64,000 nucleotides of DNA from Buttiauxella sp. A111 (GTDB taxonomy: Bacteria; Pseudomonadota; Gammaproteobacteria; Enterobacterales; Enterobacteriaceae): NCBI RefSeq assembly GCF_014189855.1, contig NZ_BJFN01000007.1:124001-188000 (forward strand), in the 5' to 3' direction. A model generated the notes under the pieces. That model was not told the origin of the DNA. It made no database searches and saw only the letters and a list, made by a program, of their open reading frames with translations. Of this stretch, positions 8,386-17,579 are shown one piece after another. Every line of letters begins with the position of its first letter. Within the stretch, counting starts at the first letter, position 1. The position numbers and the translations under genes were made by a program.

Positions 8386-8502
8386 CATAAGCAATAGCCG
8401 AAAGGGGACATAAATTAAGAATTTTCTTACCTGCTATTGATTCGTATCACAGCGCAAAAATCTCACCTTGGCACACTGTCGCCCTGCAAAAAGGAGAATG
8501 CC

Positions 8503-8934
8503 ATGTTAGGTTGGGTGATTGCGGGTCATGACTACTACGCTCAGGATATGCTGGATGCAATTGAGCGTCGTTTTGGGCCTCAGGCTCAATGTTGTTCGGT
8601 GAATTACTGGAAGGGACTGAGCACCAACATGCTGAGTCGTATGATGTGTGATGCGTTGTACAATTGTGATTCGGGTGACGGAGTGGTCTTTTTGACCGAC
8701 CAGGCCGGGGCTGCCCCTTATCGTACTGCGGCATTAATCAGCCACCAACATACCCATTGTGAAGTGATTTCCGGCGTTACGTTACCCGTGTTGTTTGCGA
8801 TGCGTGCGTATCGAACCACGTTGACCAGTGAAGCGTTCCGCGACCATATTGTTGAGCATGGCGGGGGCGACATCACCAGTCTTTGGCATCAGCAACAAAA
8901 AAATCCCCCCTTCGTGTTACTACACCATTATTGA
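8503..8934 (+). CDS. yadI: YadI, PTS EIIA-like protein (mannose/AgaF type)
   Basis: The 143-residue protein begins MLGWVIAGHDYYAQ, with an AAGGAG ribosome site at 8491-8496. It has the EIIA fold signature of the mannose family: an N-terminal strand ending in GH (His9, equivalent to the phosphorylated His), then DGVVFLTDQAGAAPYRTAALI and a conserved tail HQQQKNPPFVLLHHY. Family members carry phosphate from HPr to EIIB. No EIIB, C or D partner genes are nearby, so it is an orphan EIIA domain whose sugar or regulatory role is unknown. Confidence 0.88.
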   Translation: MLGWVIAGHDYYAQDMLDAIERRFGPQAQCCSVNYWKGLSTNMLSRMMCDALYNCDSGDGVVFLTDQAGAAPYRTAALISHQHTHCEVISGVTLPVLFAMRAYRTTLTSEAFRDHIVEHGGGDITSLWHQQQKNPPFVLLHHY

Positions 8935-8943
8935 TTTGATCGG

Positions 8944-8971
8944 TTGGTATTGGGCGGGCTTTTGTTAGAAT
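8944..8971 (+). promoter_or_regulatory. Probable sigma-70 promoter of yadE
   Basis: TTGGTA (8944-8949) and TAGAAT (8966-8971) are separated by 16 bp. The start codon of yadE is 47 bp downstream. Identified by eye only. Confidence 0.45.
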
Positions 8972-9018
8972 GACCGCTTCTTCTCGTCATTGAGACACTC
9001 AGTGCAATCAAACCCGTT

Positions 9019-10269
9019 ATGCTAACTCGTCTTATCTTTGCAGCCCTGATGCTGATTTGTGGTAGTAGCGCTAATGCTAGCCTGCTCAGCAGCCACCATA
9101 CTCCCGCGCAATATATGCAAACCACTGAAGATGCCGATATTTGGGCGCAAGTGGGGGATAAAGTCATCTCTGTCGGCACCATTCAGGAAGGGCAAATACT
9201 GGCAGTCGTCCCGACGGCGGCAGATTATTACGAGTTCAGTTTTGGCTTTGGTACGGGCTTTATTGATAAATCGCATCTGGAGCCAGTGCAGGGAAAACAA
9301 CGTGTTGAAGATCGTCTGGGCGATTTGCATAAGCCATTGAGCAACCAAAACCTGGTGACCTTCCGTGATGTGGCCGTGTATAACGCACCAGACAGTGGCA
9401 GTGCCCCGTTTGGTACGCTGGCGAATAACTTACGTTATCCCATTATTGCCAGTCTGAAAGACCGGCTTAACCAATCCTGGTATCAGATTCGAATTGGCAA
9501 CCGCCTTGGGTATATCAGCAGCCTTGATGCCCAGCCGGATAACGGCATTCCGGTGCTTACCTATCACCATATTCTGCGTGACGAAGAGAACACGCGTTTT
9601 CGTCATACATCAACCACGACGTCGGTTGTGGCATTCAACAACCAAATGACCTGGCTGCGGGATATGGGTTACACCACGCTGACTCTGTATCAGCTCGAAG
9701 GTTACGTGCGCAATCGAATGAACATGCCTGCGCGCGCGGTGGTGATTACTTTTGATGATGGGTTAAAGTCGGTGTATCGCTACGCATACCCGATCCTCAA
9801 AGAATACGGTTTTAAGGCAACGTCATTTATTATTTCGTCACGTATTAAAGCGCACCCACAAACCTGGAACCCGAAAACGCTGCAATTTATGAGCATATCG
9901 GAATTACAGGCCAGCCAGGATGTGTTTGATATCCAGTCGCACACGCACTTTTTGCATCGCGTTGATGCAAACCGCCAGCCGACACTTTTACGCCGTACCT
10001 ACCGCAATATCTTGCTCGATTTTGAACATTCCAGACGCGCGCTGGCACAGTTTAATCCGCATGTTTTATACCTTTCGTACCCCTTTGGTGGCTATAACGA
10101 TAAAGCCGTGAAAGCAGCCAACGATGCGGGGTTCCATATGGCGGTGACGACTGTACGTGGGAAAGTGAAGCCAGGAGATAACCCGTTTTTACTGAAACGG
10201 CTTTATGTATTACGCACCGACTCGTTAGAAACGATGTCGCGACTGATTTCCAACCAACCGAAATCATGA
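9019..10269 (+). CDS. yadE: YadE, exported polysaccharide deacetylase-family protein
   Basis: The 416-residue protein starts with a signal peptide ([20 protein letters not shown]). About 150 residues without an identified family follow, then a NodB-type carbohydrate esterase domain beginning near [10 protein letters not shown]. The metal/catalytic motif TFDDG is at residues 244-248, and the His-containing motif SHTHFLH at about 307-313. This architecture resembles the deacetylase region of PgaB-like proteins, which remove acetyl groups from extracellular polysaccharide. The substrate of YadE is not established. The start has a weak ribosome site. It ends at a bidirectional terminator shared with panD. 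Confidence 0.9.
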   Translation: MLTRLIFAALMLICGSSANASLLSSHHTPAQYMQTTEDADIWAQVGDKVISVGTIQEGQILAVVPTAADYYEFSFGFGTGFIDKSHLEPVQGKQRVEDRLGDLHKPLSNQNLVTFRDVAVYNAPDSGSAPFGTLANNLRYPIIASLKDRLNQSWYQIRIGNRLGYISSLDAQPDNGIPVLTYHHILRDEENTRFRHTSTTTSVVAFNNQMTWLRDMGYTTLTLYQLEGYVRNRMNMPARAVVITFDDGLKSVYRYAYPILKEYGFKATSFIISSRIKAHPQTWNPKTLQFMSISELQASQDVFDIQSHTHFLHRVDANRQPTLLRRTYRNILLDFEHSRRALAQFNPHVLYLSYPFGGYNDKAVKAANDAGFHMAVTTVRGKVKPGDNPFLLKRLYVLRTDSLETMSRLISNQPKS

Positions 10270-10272
10270 GAC

Positions 10273-10306
10273 AAAAAAAGGCCTGCTTAACAAAGCAGGC
10301 CTTTTT
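10273..10306. terminator. Bidirectional terminator between yadE and panD
   Basis: GGCCTGCTT and its complement AGCAGGCC form a hairpin flanked by seven A and five T. It can stop transcripts from yadE (+) and from panD (-). Confidence 0.9.
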
Positions 10307-10322
10307 AATTCAACGATCGGGG

Positions 10323-10703
10323 TCAGGCAACCTGAACCGGTACAGCCTTCGCCAGGCGTTTCATTTCGTTGTCGCCATCGAAATAAGCCACTTTCGGCTG
10401 CCAGCTACGCGCTTGCTCATCCGGCATCGTCACGTAAGTTGCGATAATCAGAATGTCGCCCACATCGGCACAATGTGCCGCAGCGCCGTTAACCGAAATA
10501 ATTTTAGAACCGCGTTCACCAGCGATTGCGTAAGTAGAGAAGCGCTTACCGTTGGTGACGTTATAAATATCAATGGCTTCATATTCCAGAATGCCAGCCG
10601 CTTCAAGGAAATCCTGATCAATGGCGCAGGAACCTTCATAGTGCAAATCCGCCTGCGTCACTTTGACACGGTGAAGTTTGCCTTGCAGCATGGTGCGTAT
10701 CAT
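10323..10703 (-). CDS. panD: Aspartate 1-decarboxylase proenzyme
   Basis: The 126-residue pyruvoyl enzyme makes beta-alanine from aspartate for pantothenate synthesis. The self-cleavage site is visible as HYEGSCAID, where cleavage between Gly24 and Ser25 creates the pyruvoyl group. Its length equals that of E. coli PanD and the sequence is nearly identical. It lies downstream of panB and panC on the same strand, separated from panC by 98 bp that hold a perfect hairpin. Unlike my recollection of E. coli K-12, no transposase-like gene intervenes. Confidence 0.98.
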   Translation of the reverse strand: MIRTMLQGKLHRVKVTQADLHYEGSCAIDQDFLEAAGILEYEAIDIYNVTNGKRFSTYAIAGERGSKIISVNGAAAHCADVGDILIIATYVTMPDEQARSWQPKVAYFDGDNEMKRLAKAVPVQVA

Positions 10704-10736
10704 AGCTTAAACCTTCGTCACTATTGGGTTACATAA

Positions 10737-10759
10737 GCGGCAAGCTCAGTGCTTGCCGC
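10737..10759. other. Perfect hairpin between panC and panD
   Basis: GCGGCAAGC (10737-10745) pairs exactly with GCTTGCCGC (10751-10759) around a 5-nt loop. There is no T tract on the minus strand, so it may be an RNA-stability or weak attenuation element within the pan transcript. Confidence 0.7.
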
Positions 10760-10801
10760 CGGAATTTAGTTGGGCAGTATTGCCCGATTTTGCCAGGCTG
10801 T

Positions 10802-11656
10802 CTACTGCGCGAGCTCGACCTGAACATTATCAATTAAACGCGCTTGTCCGAGCCATGCCGCCATCAGCACCACCGCTCGCTTGCTCTCTGCACCCAGCTC
10901 CAGCAATGTATCCGCATCGCGGATTTGCAAGTCGTCTGAACGGAAGCCTTTTTCATTTAGCTCAGTTGCCGCGATCGCTAACAGCTCTTCGGTATCGCGC
11001 TCACCGGCAAGCAGCTTGTCCGCCAGAGACTGCATCACCTTATGCAGGCCCGGTGCGATTTTGCGTTGTTCAGCGTTCAGATAGCCATTGCGTGAGCTTA
11101 ATGCCAGGCCATCTTTTGCGCGCACCGTTGGTACACCTATGATTTCGATGTCGTAGCCCATGTCTGCAACCATCTTGCGAATTAACGCGAGCTGCTGGAA
11201 ATCTTTCTCACCGAAGCACGCGATGTCAGGCTGCACCATGTTAAACAGCTTACTGACGATAGTAGAAACGCCACGGAAATGCCCCGGACGGCTTGCACCT
11301 TCGAGCATGGTCGAAAGCCCTGGAACTTCGACGAAGGTCTGCGAATCCAGGCCTTTAGGGAAAATGTCGCCAGGAGCAGGTGCAAACACCAAATCCACTT
11401 TGCGGCGATTTAACTTTTCGCAATCTTCCTGCAAGGTGCGTGGATAGCGCGTTAAGTCATCCGGGCGGTCAAACTGCATCGGATTAACAAAAATGGTGGT
11501 TACTACCACATCGGCGCGGCTTTTTGCCTCATCGACCAGCTTCATATGCCCGTCGTGCAGGTTCCCCATTGTTGGGACCACCGCAATGCGCTTACCTTCC
11601 TGGCGCCAACGGCGGATTTGCTGACGCAGCAGCGGTATCGTTTCGATAATCAACAC
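10802..11656 (-). CDS. panC: Pantothenate synthetase (pantoate-beta-alanine ligase)
   Basis: The 284-residue enzyme joins pantoate and beta-alanine using ATP. Nucleotidyl-transferase motifs are visible: [14 protein letters not shown] with the HxGH-like element, [39 protein letters not shown] and the KMSKS-like region [11 protein letters not shown]. The start is the GTG at 11656, with AGGAG at 11664-11668, which reproduces the E. coli N-terminus MLIIET. Upstream in-frame ATGs lie inside panB and are rejected. It follows panB after 13 bp, as one operon. Confidence 0.97.
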   Translation of the reverse strand: MLIIETIPLLRQQIRRWRQEGKRIAVVPTMGNLHDGHMKLVDEAKSRADVVVTTIFVNPMQFDRPDDLTRYPRTLQEDCEKLNRRKVDLVFAPAPGDIFPKGLDSQTFVEVPGLSTMLEGASRPGHFRGVSTIVSKLFNMVQPDIACFGEKDFQQLALIRKMVADMGYDIEIIGVPTVRAKDGLALSSRNGYLNAEQRKIAPGLHKVMQSLADKLLAGERDTEELLAIAATELNEKGFRSDDLQIRDADTLLELGAESKRAVVLMAAWLGQARLIDNVQVELAQ

Positions 11657-11669
11657 AACCCTTCTCCTG

Positions 11670-12464
11670 TCAGTGGAAACTGTGTTCTTCACCTGGATAG
11701 GTGCCGGACTCAACTTCGTTGATGTACTGGCGCACCGCAGCACGCATGTCGCCGGTTCCTGTAAGGAAGTTCTTCGCAAATTTTGGAATATGACCACCGG
11801 TAATGCCGAACGCATCGTGCATCACCAAAATCTGTCCGTCAGTGACATTGCCAGCCCCAATACCAATAACCGGGATAACCAGCGCGTCAGTGATGCGTTT
11901 TGCCAGTGCAACCGGCACACATTCCAGCACTAACAGCTGCGCACCTGCGGCTTCGAGCGCCAGGGCATCATCAAGCAGCGTTTGCGCCGTGGTTTCATCG
12001 CGCCCCTGGATTTTATAACCCCCGAAAATATTCACAGACTGCGGCGTTAAGCCCAAATGCCCACAGACGGGAACCGCACGTTCGGTGAGCATTTTGACGG
12101 TATCAACCAGCCAGCGACCCCCTTCGACTTTGACCATGTTCGCACCGGCGCGCATTACTTCTGCGGCGTTGGCAAAAGCTTGCTCCGGGGTGGCGTATGC
12201 CATAAACGGCAGGTCAGCCAGCAACAGGCAATTCGGCGCGCCACGGCGTACCGCGCGAGTGTGGTAGGCAATATCTGCTACGGTTACCGGCAGCGTGGAG
12301 TCGTGGCCTTGAACGGTCATCCCTAATGAATCGCCAACCAGCATGACGCCAATGCCTTCCTCGGCAAACAGTTTTGCGAAGCTGAAATCATAAGCAGTGA
12401 TGGTGGCGAACTTGCGTTGTGCCTGTTTCCATTGGCGCAACTGAGACATGGTGATTGGTTTCAT
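11670..12464 (-). CDS. panB: 3-methyl-2-oxobutanoate hydroxymethyltransferase (ketopantoate hydroxymethyltransferase)
   Basis: The 264-residue enzyme catalyses the first committed step of pantothenate synthesis, transferring a hydroxymethyl group from methylene-tetrahydrofolate to 2-ketoisovalerate. Recognisable family segments include the metal-binding [31 protein letters not shown] and [12 protein letters not shown], and the GIGAG loop. The length equals that of E. coli. It is the first gene of panB-panC-(panD) on the minus strand. An internally deleted ERIC lies upstream, and folK follows where E. coli K-12 carries a fimbrial operon. Confidence 0.98.
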   Translation of the reverse strand: MKPITMSQLRQWKQAQRKFATITAYDFSFAKLFAEEGIGVMLVGDSLGMTVQGHDSTLPVTVADIAYHTRAVRRGAPNCLLLADLPFMAYATPEQAFANAAEVMRAGANMVKVEGGRWLVDTVKMLTERAVPVCGHLGLTPQSVNIFGGYKIQGRDETTAQTLLDDALALEAAGAQLLVLECVPVALAKRITDALVIPVIGIGAGNVTDGQILVMHDAFGITGGHIPKFAKNFLTGTGDMRAAVRQYINEVESGTYPGEEHSFH

Positions 12465-12502
12465 GGCAGTCCCTGAAAATTAAGGGTGGGGAGTGAATCT
12501 AA

Positions 12503-12562
12503 ATACTCTTCAACTTTCAAGCTGCAGTTGTGTTGGCGGCATCTTGAAGTAGCCTGGGTATA
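12503..12562. repeat. Internally deleted ERIC element between folK and panB
   Basis: Both ERIC ends remain: ATACTCTTCAACTTTCAAGC at the left, and CATCTTGAAGTAGCCTGGGT then AT at the right. The central CACTTACnnnGTAAG block is missing, leaving about 60 of 127 bp. The copy lies exactly at the panB-folK junction. Confidence 0.75.
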
Positions 12563-12583
12563 AGAAGTAAAACACGTCCGTGG

Positions 12584-13063
12584 TTACCAAAAAGTAATCC
12601 CGTCCTGGGAGAGATTTTCTAAAACTTTAGCGACCAGTTGGCCGTCAGGGAAGGCGCAATCAGGCGCGATCTCCAGTAATGGAACTAACATGAACGCACG
12701 GTTTTTCATATCGTAGTGCGGCACGGTAAGTGCTGGCGTGACAATCGTCAGATTACCGAACAGCATAATGTCGAGATCCAGCGTTCGTGGTCCCCAGCGC
12801 TCGGCTTTTCGTACTCGTCCGTGCTCCAGCTCAATACGTTGAGTATGAGCCAGTAATGCCTCGGGAGACAGCTCAGTTTCAAGGGCGACAGCGGCATTCA
12901 GGTAATCAGGTTGGTCTTGCGGGCCGAGCGGTGGGGTGCGGTAGTACGAAGATGTTGCAACCACCCGGCTTTGCGGGATGGTTGCAATGGCGTCCAGTGC
13001 ATGAGTCACTTGCTCAAGCGGCGACACAAGGTTGCTGCCAAGGGCGATATACGCCAGTGTCAT
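12584..13063 (-). CDS. folK: 2-amino-4-hydroxy-6-hydroxymethyldihydropteridine pyrophosphokinase
   Basis: The 159-residue kinase pyrophosphorylates the pterin precursor in folate synthesis. The HPPK signatures are present: YIALGSNL at the N-terminus, [17 protein letters not shown], and [15 protein letters not shown] with the two metal-binding Asp residues. The start overlaps the pcnB stop by 4 bp (ATGA), so translation is probably coupled to pcnB as in E. coli. Confidence 0.97.
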   Translation of the reverse strand: MTLAYIALGSNLVSPLEQVTHALDAIATIPQSRVVATSSYYRTPPLGPQDQPDYLNAAVALETELSPEALLAHTQRIELEHGRVRKAERWGPRTLDLDIMLFGNLTIVTPALTVPHYDMKNRAFMLVPLLEIAPDCAFPDGQLVAKVLENLSQDGITFW

Positions 13064-14457
13064 GCACTTCCTCCGCTACGCGGTGCACGTTTGCGCGGAC
13101 GGCGATGACGGCGGCGTAGCGCAGGTTCATCACCTAAAACATCGAGCATATCTTTTTGTGCTGGTGGAGCAGCCACCTGGAACTCACCCCACCATTTGGT
13201 CAGGCGCAGTAATTCCTGGTTATTTTCCACTTCAGCACGCAGTGCCAGCAAATCATACGCAGCGCGGAATTTAGGATGCTCCATTAACTTCCATGCGCGT
13301 TTGCCCTGACGACGAGACAGACGAAGCTGAAGGCCCCAGATGTCACGAACCAGAGTGGTGATACGTTTTGGAATAGCCAGCGCACGGCAGGCTTCGTCCA
13401 GCACTTCGTTCATCGCTAAAGCGAAGGCGTCCATATAGGCAAGCCCGCTTTCCTGGGTCAGCTTTTGAGCCATCTCCAGTTGCGGATACCAGAAAATGGC
13501 AGAGAACAAGAAGGCTGGGTTAACGCGCATATCGTTCTGAATGCGGTTATCGGTATTCTTCAGCACCTGAACGATCATGCGTTCCATTGGGCTGTCACCC
13601 TGCTCGGTGAAGTAGCGGGTGATGGTCGGGAATAACGGCTGGAAGAGCTGATATTCACGCAGCAATTCATACGTCTCGTAACCGTGGCCGGCTTGCAGAA
13701 GTTTCAGTGACTCTTCAAACAAACGAGCTGGAGGGACGTCATTGATCAAGGTGGCTAAACGCGGAATGGGCTCGCCTGTTTCCGGGCTGATCGTCATATT
13801 CAGCTTCGCGGCAAAGCGCACGGCACGCAGCATGCGAACCGGATCTTCACGATAGCGTGTTTCAGGATCGCCAATCAGACGGATGACACCATTGCGTAAA
13901 TCACGCAGGCCACCGACATAATCGCGAACTGAGAAATCAGCCACGCTGTAATACAGGCTGTTGATAGTGAAATCGCGGCGCTGAGCATCTTCTTCGATAG
14001 AACCAAAGATGTTATCGCGAAGCAGCATGCCGTTCTGACCGGTCTGCGATGTCTGTTTATCAGACTTTTGCTCTTCGTGGTGACCACGGAAAGTGGCAAC
14101 TTCGATGATTTCCGGCCCAAACATGACATGCGCCAGGCGGAAGCGACGGCCAACCAGACGGCAGTTGCGGAACAGTTTACGCACTTGATCCGGCGTGGCG
14201 CTGGTGGTGACATCAAAGTCTTTCGGCTGTTTACCGAGCAACAGGTCACGGACACCGCCGCCCACGAGGTAAGCCTCGTAGCCTGCTTTGTTCAGACGAT
14301 AGAGCACCTTGAGGGCATTTTCACTGATATCTTTGCGGGACAGAGCGTGCTGGTCACGCGGAATTACCGTGATTTGCGGGAGATCTTCACTCTCCTCGAC
14401 CACGACGTCATCGCGGTTAAGCACCTTGCGGCAAAAATTAGCGACTCGGGTAAAAAT
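13060..14457 (-). CDS. pcnB: Poly(A) polymerase I, initiated at an AUU codon
   Basis: The 465-residue enzyme adds poly(A) tails that mark RNA for decay and sets ColE1-type plasmid copy number. The nucleotidyltransferase motif [20 protein letters not shown] with its catalytic Asp pair, [11 protein letters not shown] and [15 protein letters not shown] are present, with a basic C-terminal tail ([13 protein letters not shown]). There is no ATG, GTG or TTG at the right place. The best start is ATT at 14457-14455 (ATT-TTT-ACC-CGA), 6-7 nt after GAGGTG. It gives exactly the E. coli length and N-terminus ([11 protein letters not shown]). AUU initiation is documented for E. coli pcnB, where it limits expression. 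An in-frame ATG at 14478 would add seven residues but bypass this ribosome site. Confidence 0.95.
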   Translation of the reverse strand: MFTRVANFCRKVLNRDDVVVEESEDLPQITVIPRDQHALSRKDISENALKVLYRLNKAGYEAYLVGGGVRDLLLGKQPKDFDVTTSATPDQVRKLFRNCRLVGRRFRLAHVMFGPEIIEVATFRGHHEEQKSDKQTSQTGQNGMLLRDNIFGSIEEDAQRRDFTINSLYYSVADFSVRDYVGGLRDLRNGVIRLIGDPETRYREDPVRMLRAVRFAAKLNMTISPETGEPIPRLATLINDVPPARLFEESLKLLQAGHGYETYELLREYQLFQPLFPTITRYFTEQGDSPMERMIVQVLKNTDNRIQNDMRVNPAFLFSAIFWYPQLEMAQKLTQESGLAYMDAFALAMNEVLDEACRALAIPKRITTLVRDIWGLQLRLSRRQGKRAWKLMEHPKFRAAYDLLALRAEVENNQELLRLTKWWGEFQVAAPPAQKDMLDVLGDEPALRRRHRRPRKRAPRSGGSA

Positions 14458-14542
14458 AGTACACCTCGGCAGTGTCAATCATAGGGACAAAAAAAACAGC
14501 GGCTAATCATAGCTCAGTGCGTGGCATTTGAGAATGACGTAT

Positions 14543-15519
<977 letters not shown>

Positions 15520-15561
15520 GTGGAAAGTGGTCATCAGTATTGTGACAGGCTACAAATGAAT

Positions 15562-15584
15562 AAGGCGGGAGAGTCTCCCGCCTT
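15562..15584 (-). terminator. Hairpin terminator downstream of dksA
   Basis: AAGGCGGGA and TCCCGCCTT pair perfectly around a 5-nt loop, just after the dksA stop and before gluQ. The following tract on the minus strand is T-rich (ATTCATTT) rather than a pure T run, so some readthrough into gluQ is plausible. Confidence 0.75.
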
Positions 15585-15608
15585 TGAAAGTGGTGAAATT
15601 GCGGGCCG

Positions 15609-16064
15609 TTAGCCAGCCATTTGTTTTTCGCGAATTTCTGCCAACGTTTTACAGTCAATGCACAAATCAGCTGTCGGGCGAGCTTCGAGACGGCGGATGC
15701 CGATTTCAACACCACAGGATTCGCAGAAACCGAAATCTTCGTCTTCTACTTTCTTGAGGGTCTTCTCGATTTTCTTGATCAGTTTACGTTCCCTGTCACG
15801 GTTACGCAGTTCGAGGCTGAACTCTTCTTCCTGGGCTGCACGGTCAACCGGGTCCGGGAAGTTTGCTGCTTCATCCTGCATATGCGTTACCGTGCGATCA
15901 ACTTCATCCATAAGTTGGCTACGCCAGGCTTCAAGAATACGCTTGAAGTGCGACAGCTGGGCTTCGTTCATATATTCTTCGCCCGTTTTCTCCTGATATG
16001 GCTCCACCCCAGCGATGGCGAGGATACTCAGGGACGATGTTTTACGCTTTTGCCCTTCTTGCAT
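15609..16064 (-). CDS. dksA: RNA polymerase-binding transcription factor DksA
   Basis: The 151-residue ppGpp cofactor enters the RNA polymerase secondary channel and controls stable-RNA and amino-acid promoters. The coiled-coil arm carries the acidic tip in [13 protein letters not shown], and the four-Cys zinc finger is present as CESCG and CIDC. The protein is nearly identical to E. coli DksA. The ATG at 16064 ([10 protein letters not shown]) follows an AAGGAG site; an upstream in-frame ATG adds six residues and is rejected. It sits upstream of gluQ, separated by a terminator and an ERIC. Confidence 0.99.
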   Translation of the reverse strand: MQEGQKRKTSSLSILAIAGVEPYQEKTGEEYMNEAQLSHFKRILEAWRSQLMDEVDRTVTHMQDEAANFPDPVDRAAQEEEFSLELRNRDRERKLIKKIEKTLKKVEDEDFGFCESCGVEIGIRRLEARPTADLCIDCKTLAEIREKQMAG

Positions 16065-16122
16065 GTTGTTTCTCCTTAACACGCACTATCGGTCCCCTGG
16101 TCGGGGGAAAATCAGGCCGCTA

Positions 16123-16151
16123 TAAATAGCAGATGCTTTTCAGGATGGCAA
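16123..16151 (-). promoter_or_regulatory. Probable sigma-70 promoter of dksA
   Basis: On the minus strand, TTGCCA (16151-16146) and TATTTA (16128-16123) are separated by 17 bp, about 60 bp upstream of the start codon. The leader then contains a short CCCC/GGGG hairpin near 16092-16107. Confidence 0.55.
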
Positions 16152-16255
16152 TTATATAAATTCCTCTCTTGACAAGCCTGTGAAGAAAAGCGTATTTACG
16201 CGAGCCGCCAGCACACAAAACAGACAAACGTTAACTGCTCTTTATTAAGTAAAAA

Positions 16256-16960
16256 TTATAAATGGACAGGCAACGGCGAAATTAGAGTTAACCCACTTGC
16301 AGAAAGTTCAGCCTTATAAGCAAGAAGTTCGACTCCACACTGTTGCGCCTCTGATAACAATTGCGCATATTTTGCATCGATGTGGCGTGCCGGGGAGACC
16401 TGGGTAATAGCCGAATGCAACACTGTAAACAGCAGCACCGCGCGTTCGCCCTGCAAAACCACGTTCATCAATTCCCGCAAATGCTTTTGCCCTCGGAGGC
16501 TTACGGCATCTGGGAAATAGCCACAACCTTGTTGTGATAACGTGACTGATTTCACTTCAATATAGCAGTTAACCTTACAATCTGCTTGCAACATAAAATC
16601 AATACGGCTGCGCTCCGCGCCGTACTTTACTTCGCTTTTAATTGTGTTGTAACCCGATAGTTCTGAAATGGTTTCTGCCGCTAATGCTTCTTTAACCACT
16701 CCATTCGCGCGCAATGTATTTACACAGATAAATTCGCCACGTTGCGTCTGGGTTATTTCCCATGTGTGAGGATATTTACGCGTCGGATTGTCTGAGGTGG
16801 AATACCAGACAGTATCCCCAGGTGTTGCGCAACCGGTCATTGCTCCGGTATTCGGGCAATGAAGTGTTAATTCTTCGCCGGAAAGCGTGACGACATCGGC
16901 CAAAAAGCGTTTATAACGTTTAATCAGAGTGGCTTGCTGTAATGGCGGGCTAAATTCCAT
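16256..16960 (-). CDS. sfsA: Sugar fermentation stimulation protein SfsA
   Basis: The 234-residue protein belongs to the SfsA family, named for improving maltose fermentation in E. coli. A DNA-binding N-terminal OB-like domain and a nuclease-like fold are described for the family. Visible conserved blocks are [40 protein letters not shown] and [19 protein letters not shown] and D are the nuclease-like residues. Its ATG directly follows the thpR stop (TAA-ATG), so the two are co-translated. The molecular role remains uncertain. Confidence 0.95.
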   Translation of the reverse strand: MEFSPPLQQATLIKRYKRFLADVVTLSGEELTLHCPNTGAMTGCATPGDTVWYSTSDNPTRKYPHTWEITQTQRGEFICVNTLRANGVVKEALAAETISELSGYNTIKSEVKYGAERSRIDFMLQADCKVNCYIEVKSVTLSQQGCGYFPDAVSLRGQKHLRELMNVVLQGERAVLLFTVLHSAITQVSPARHIDAKYAQLLSEAQQCGVELLAYKAELSASGLTLISPLPVHL

Positions 16961-17500
16961 TTATTCTTCCTTATTACTGAGCGACCAGCGCTGCAATGGC
17001 TGGTAACGCGTTCGCCCTTGTTTGAAAACAGATTCATACAACACAAATTCATCTACCTGATATTGCCAGCGGAAATTGGGGGGCGGAATAGCGACTGCGC
17101 GCGGCGTATTGCGATAAATCGTGATATGCGGATGAAACGGCTGCGGGCTTTGATAACAACCGCTGCGAGCCGCCTGTGAGCGTAACATGTTTGCCAGTTG
17201 AATGAGTCCTAAAGGCGCATGGCGCGGGCCAATCCATACGACATTCGAACGCAGCCATTGCCCGGCATCATCAATGGTCAGGGTAAAACCGCGCTGGCGA
17301 ATTCGCCCAGCTAACTGGCTGAGCGCCTTTTGCTTTTCCACGCTGATGTCACCTAAAAAGGCGAGCGTCAGATGCAGGTTAGCGGCGGCAATCGGCCGCC
17401 CGGTATCTTCAGGAAACTGTGCGGCGCGCCACTGGATAATCTGTTTTTGCACCTCTGCTGGGAGTTCGAGTGCAAAGAACAGACGGCGAGTTTCAGCCAT
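16961..17500 (-). CDS. thpR: RNA 2',3'-cyclic phosphodiesterase (2H family)
   Basis: The 179-residue protein carries the two HxTx motifs of 2H phosphoesterases, HLTL (about residues 43-46) and HITI in FHPHITIYRN (about 125-128). Members hydrolyse 2',3'-cyclic phosphate RNA ends and can ligate 2'-5' half-tRNAs in vitro (formerly LigT). It starts the thpR-sfsA pair, divergent from hrpB across 79 bp. Confidence 0.95.
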   Translation of the reverse strand: MAETRRLFFALELPAEVQKQIIQWRAAQFPEDTGRPIAAANLHLTLAFLGDISVEKQKALSQLAGRIRQRGFTLTIDDAGQWLRSNVVWIGPRHAPLGLIQLANMLRSQAARSGCYQSPQPFHPHITIYRNTPRAVAIPPPNFRWQYQVDEFVLYESVFKQGRTRYQPLQRWSLSNKEE

Positions 17501-17579
17501 TGTTGGGTCTCTCGGTTATGTATGATTTGGCGTGATGCTACAATAGCGAACTTTCAATAATACCTTTTTGGAGCCGTTT

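Larger units (their letters stand above)
7850..8397. mobile_element. Putative degenerate transposon-derived (MITE-like) structured element
   Basis: The gap between yadH and yadI is 675 bp. It starts at 7850 with CTGTCTCTTAGTCACATCT, which matches 17 of 19 bases of the Tn5/IS50 mosaic end. The reverse complement of 8379-8397 matches that end at 13 of 19 positions. Between them are nested inverted repeats: 7910-7919 with 8324-8333 (perfect), 7952-7961 with 8280-8289 (perfect), 8090-8105 with 8225-8241, and 8107-8130 with 8184-8207 (20 of 24). No transposase or convincing coding frame is inside, and a target-site duplication is not clear. The element boundaries and its mobility are inference. 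Confidence 0.45.

Noticed and set aside
12479-12583. Remnant of a fimbrial or transposase gene between panB and folK
   Set aside because: No coding similarity could be seen. The sequence is explained by an ERIC with an internal deletion.
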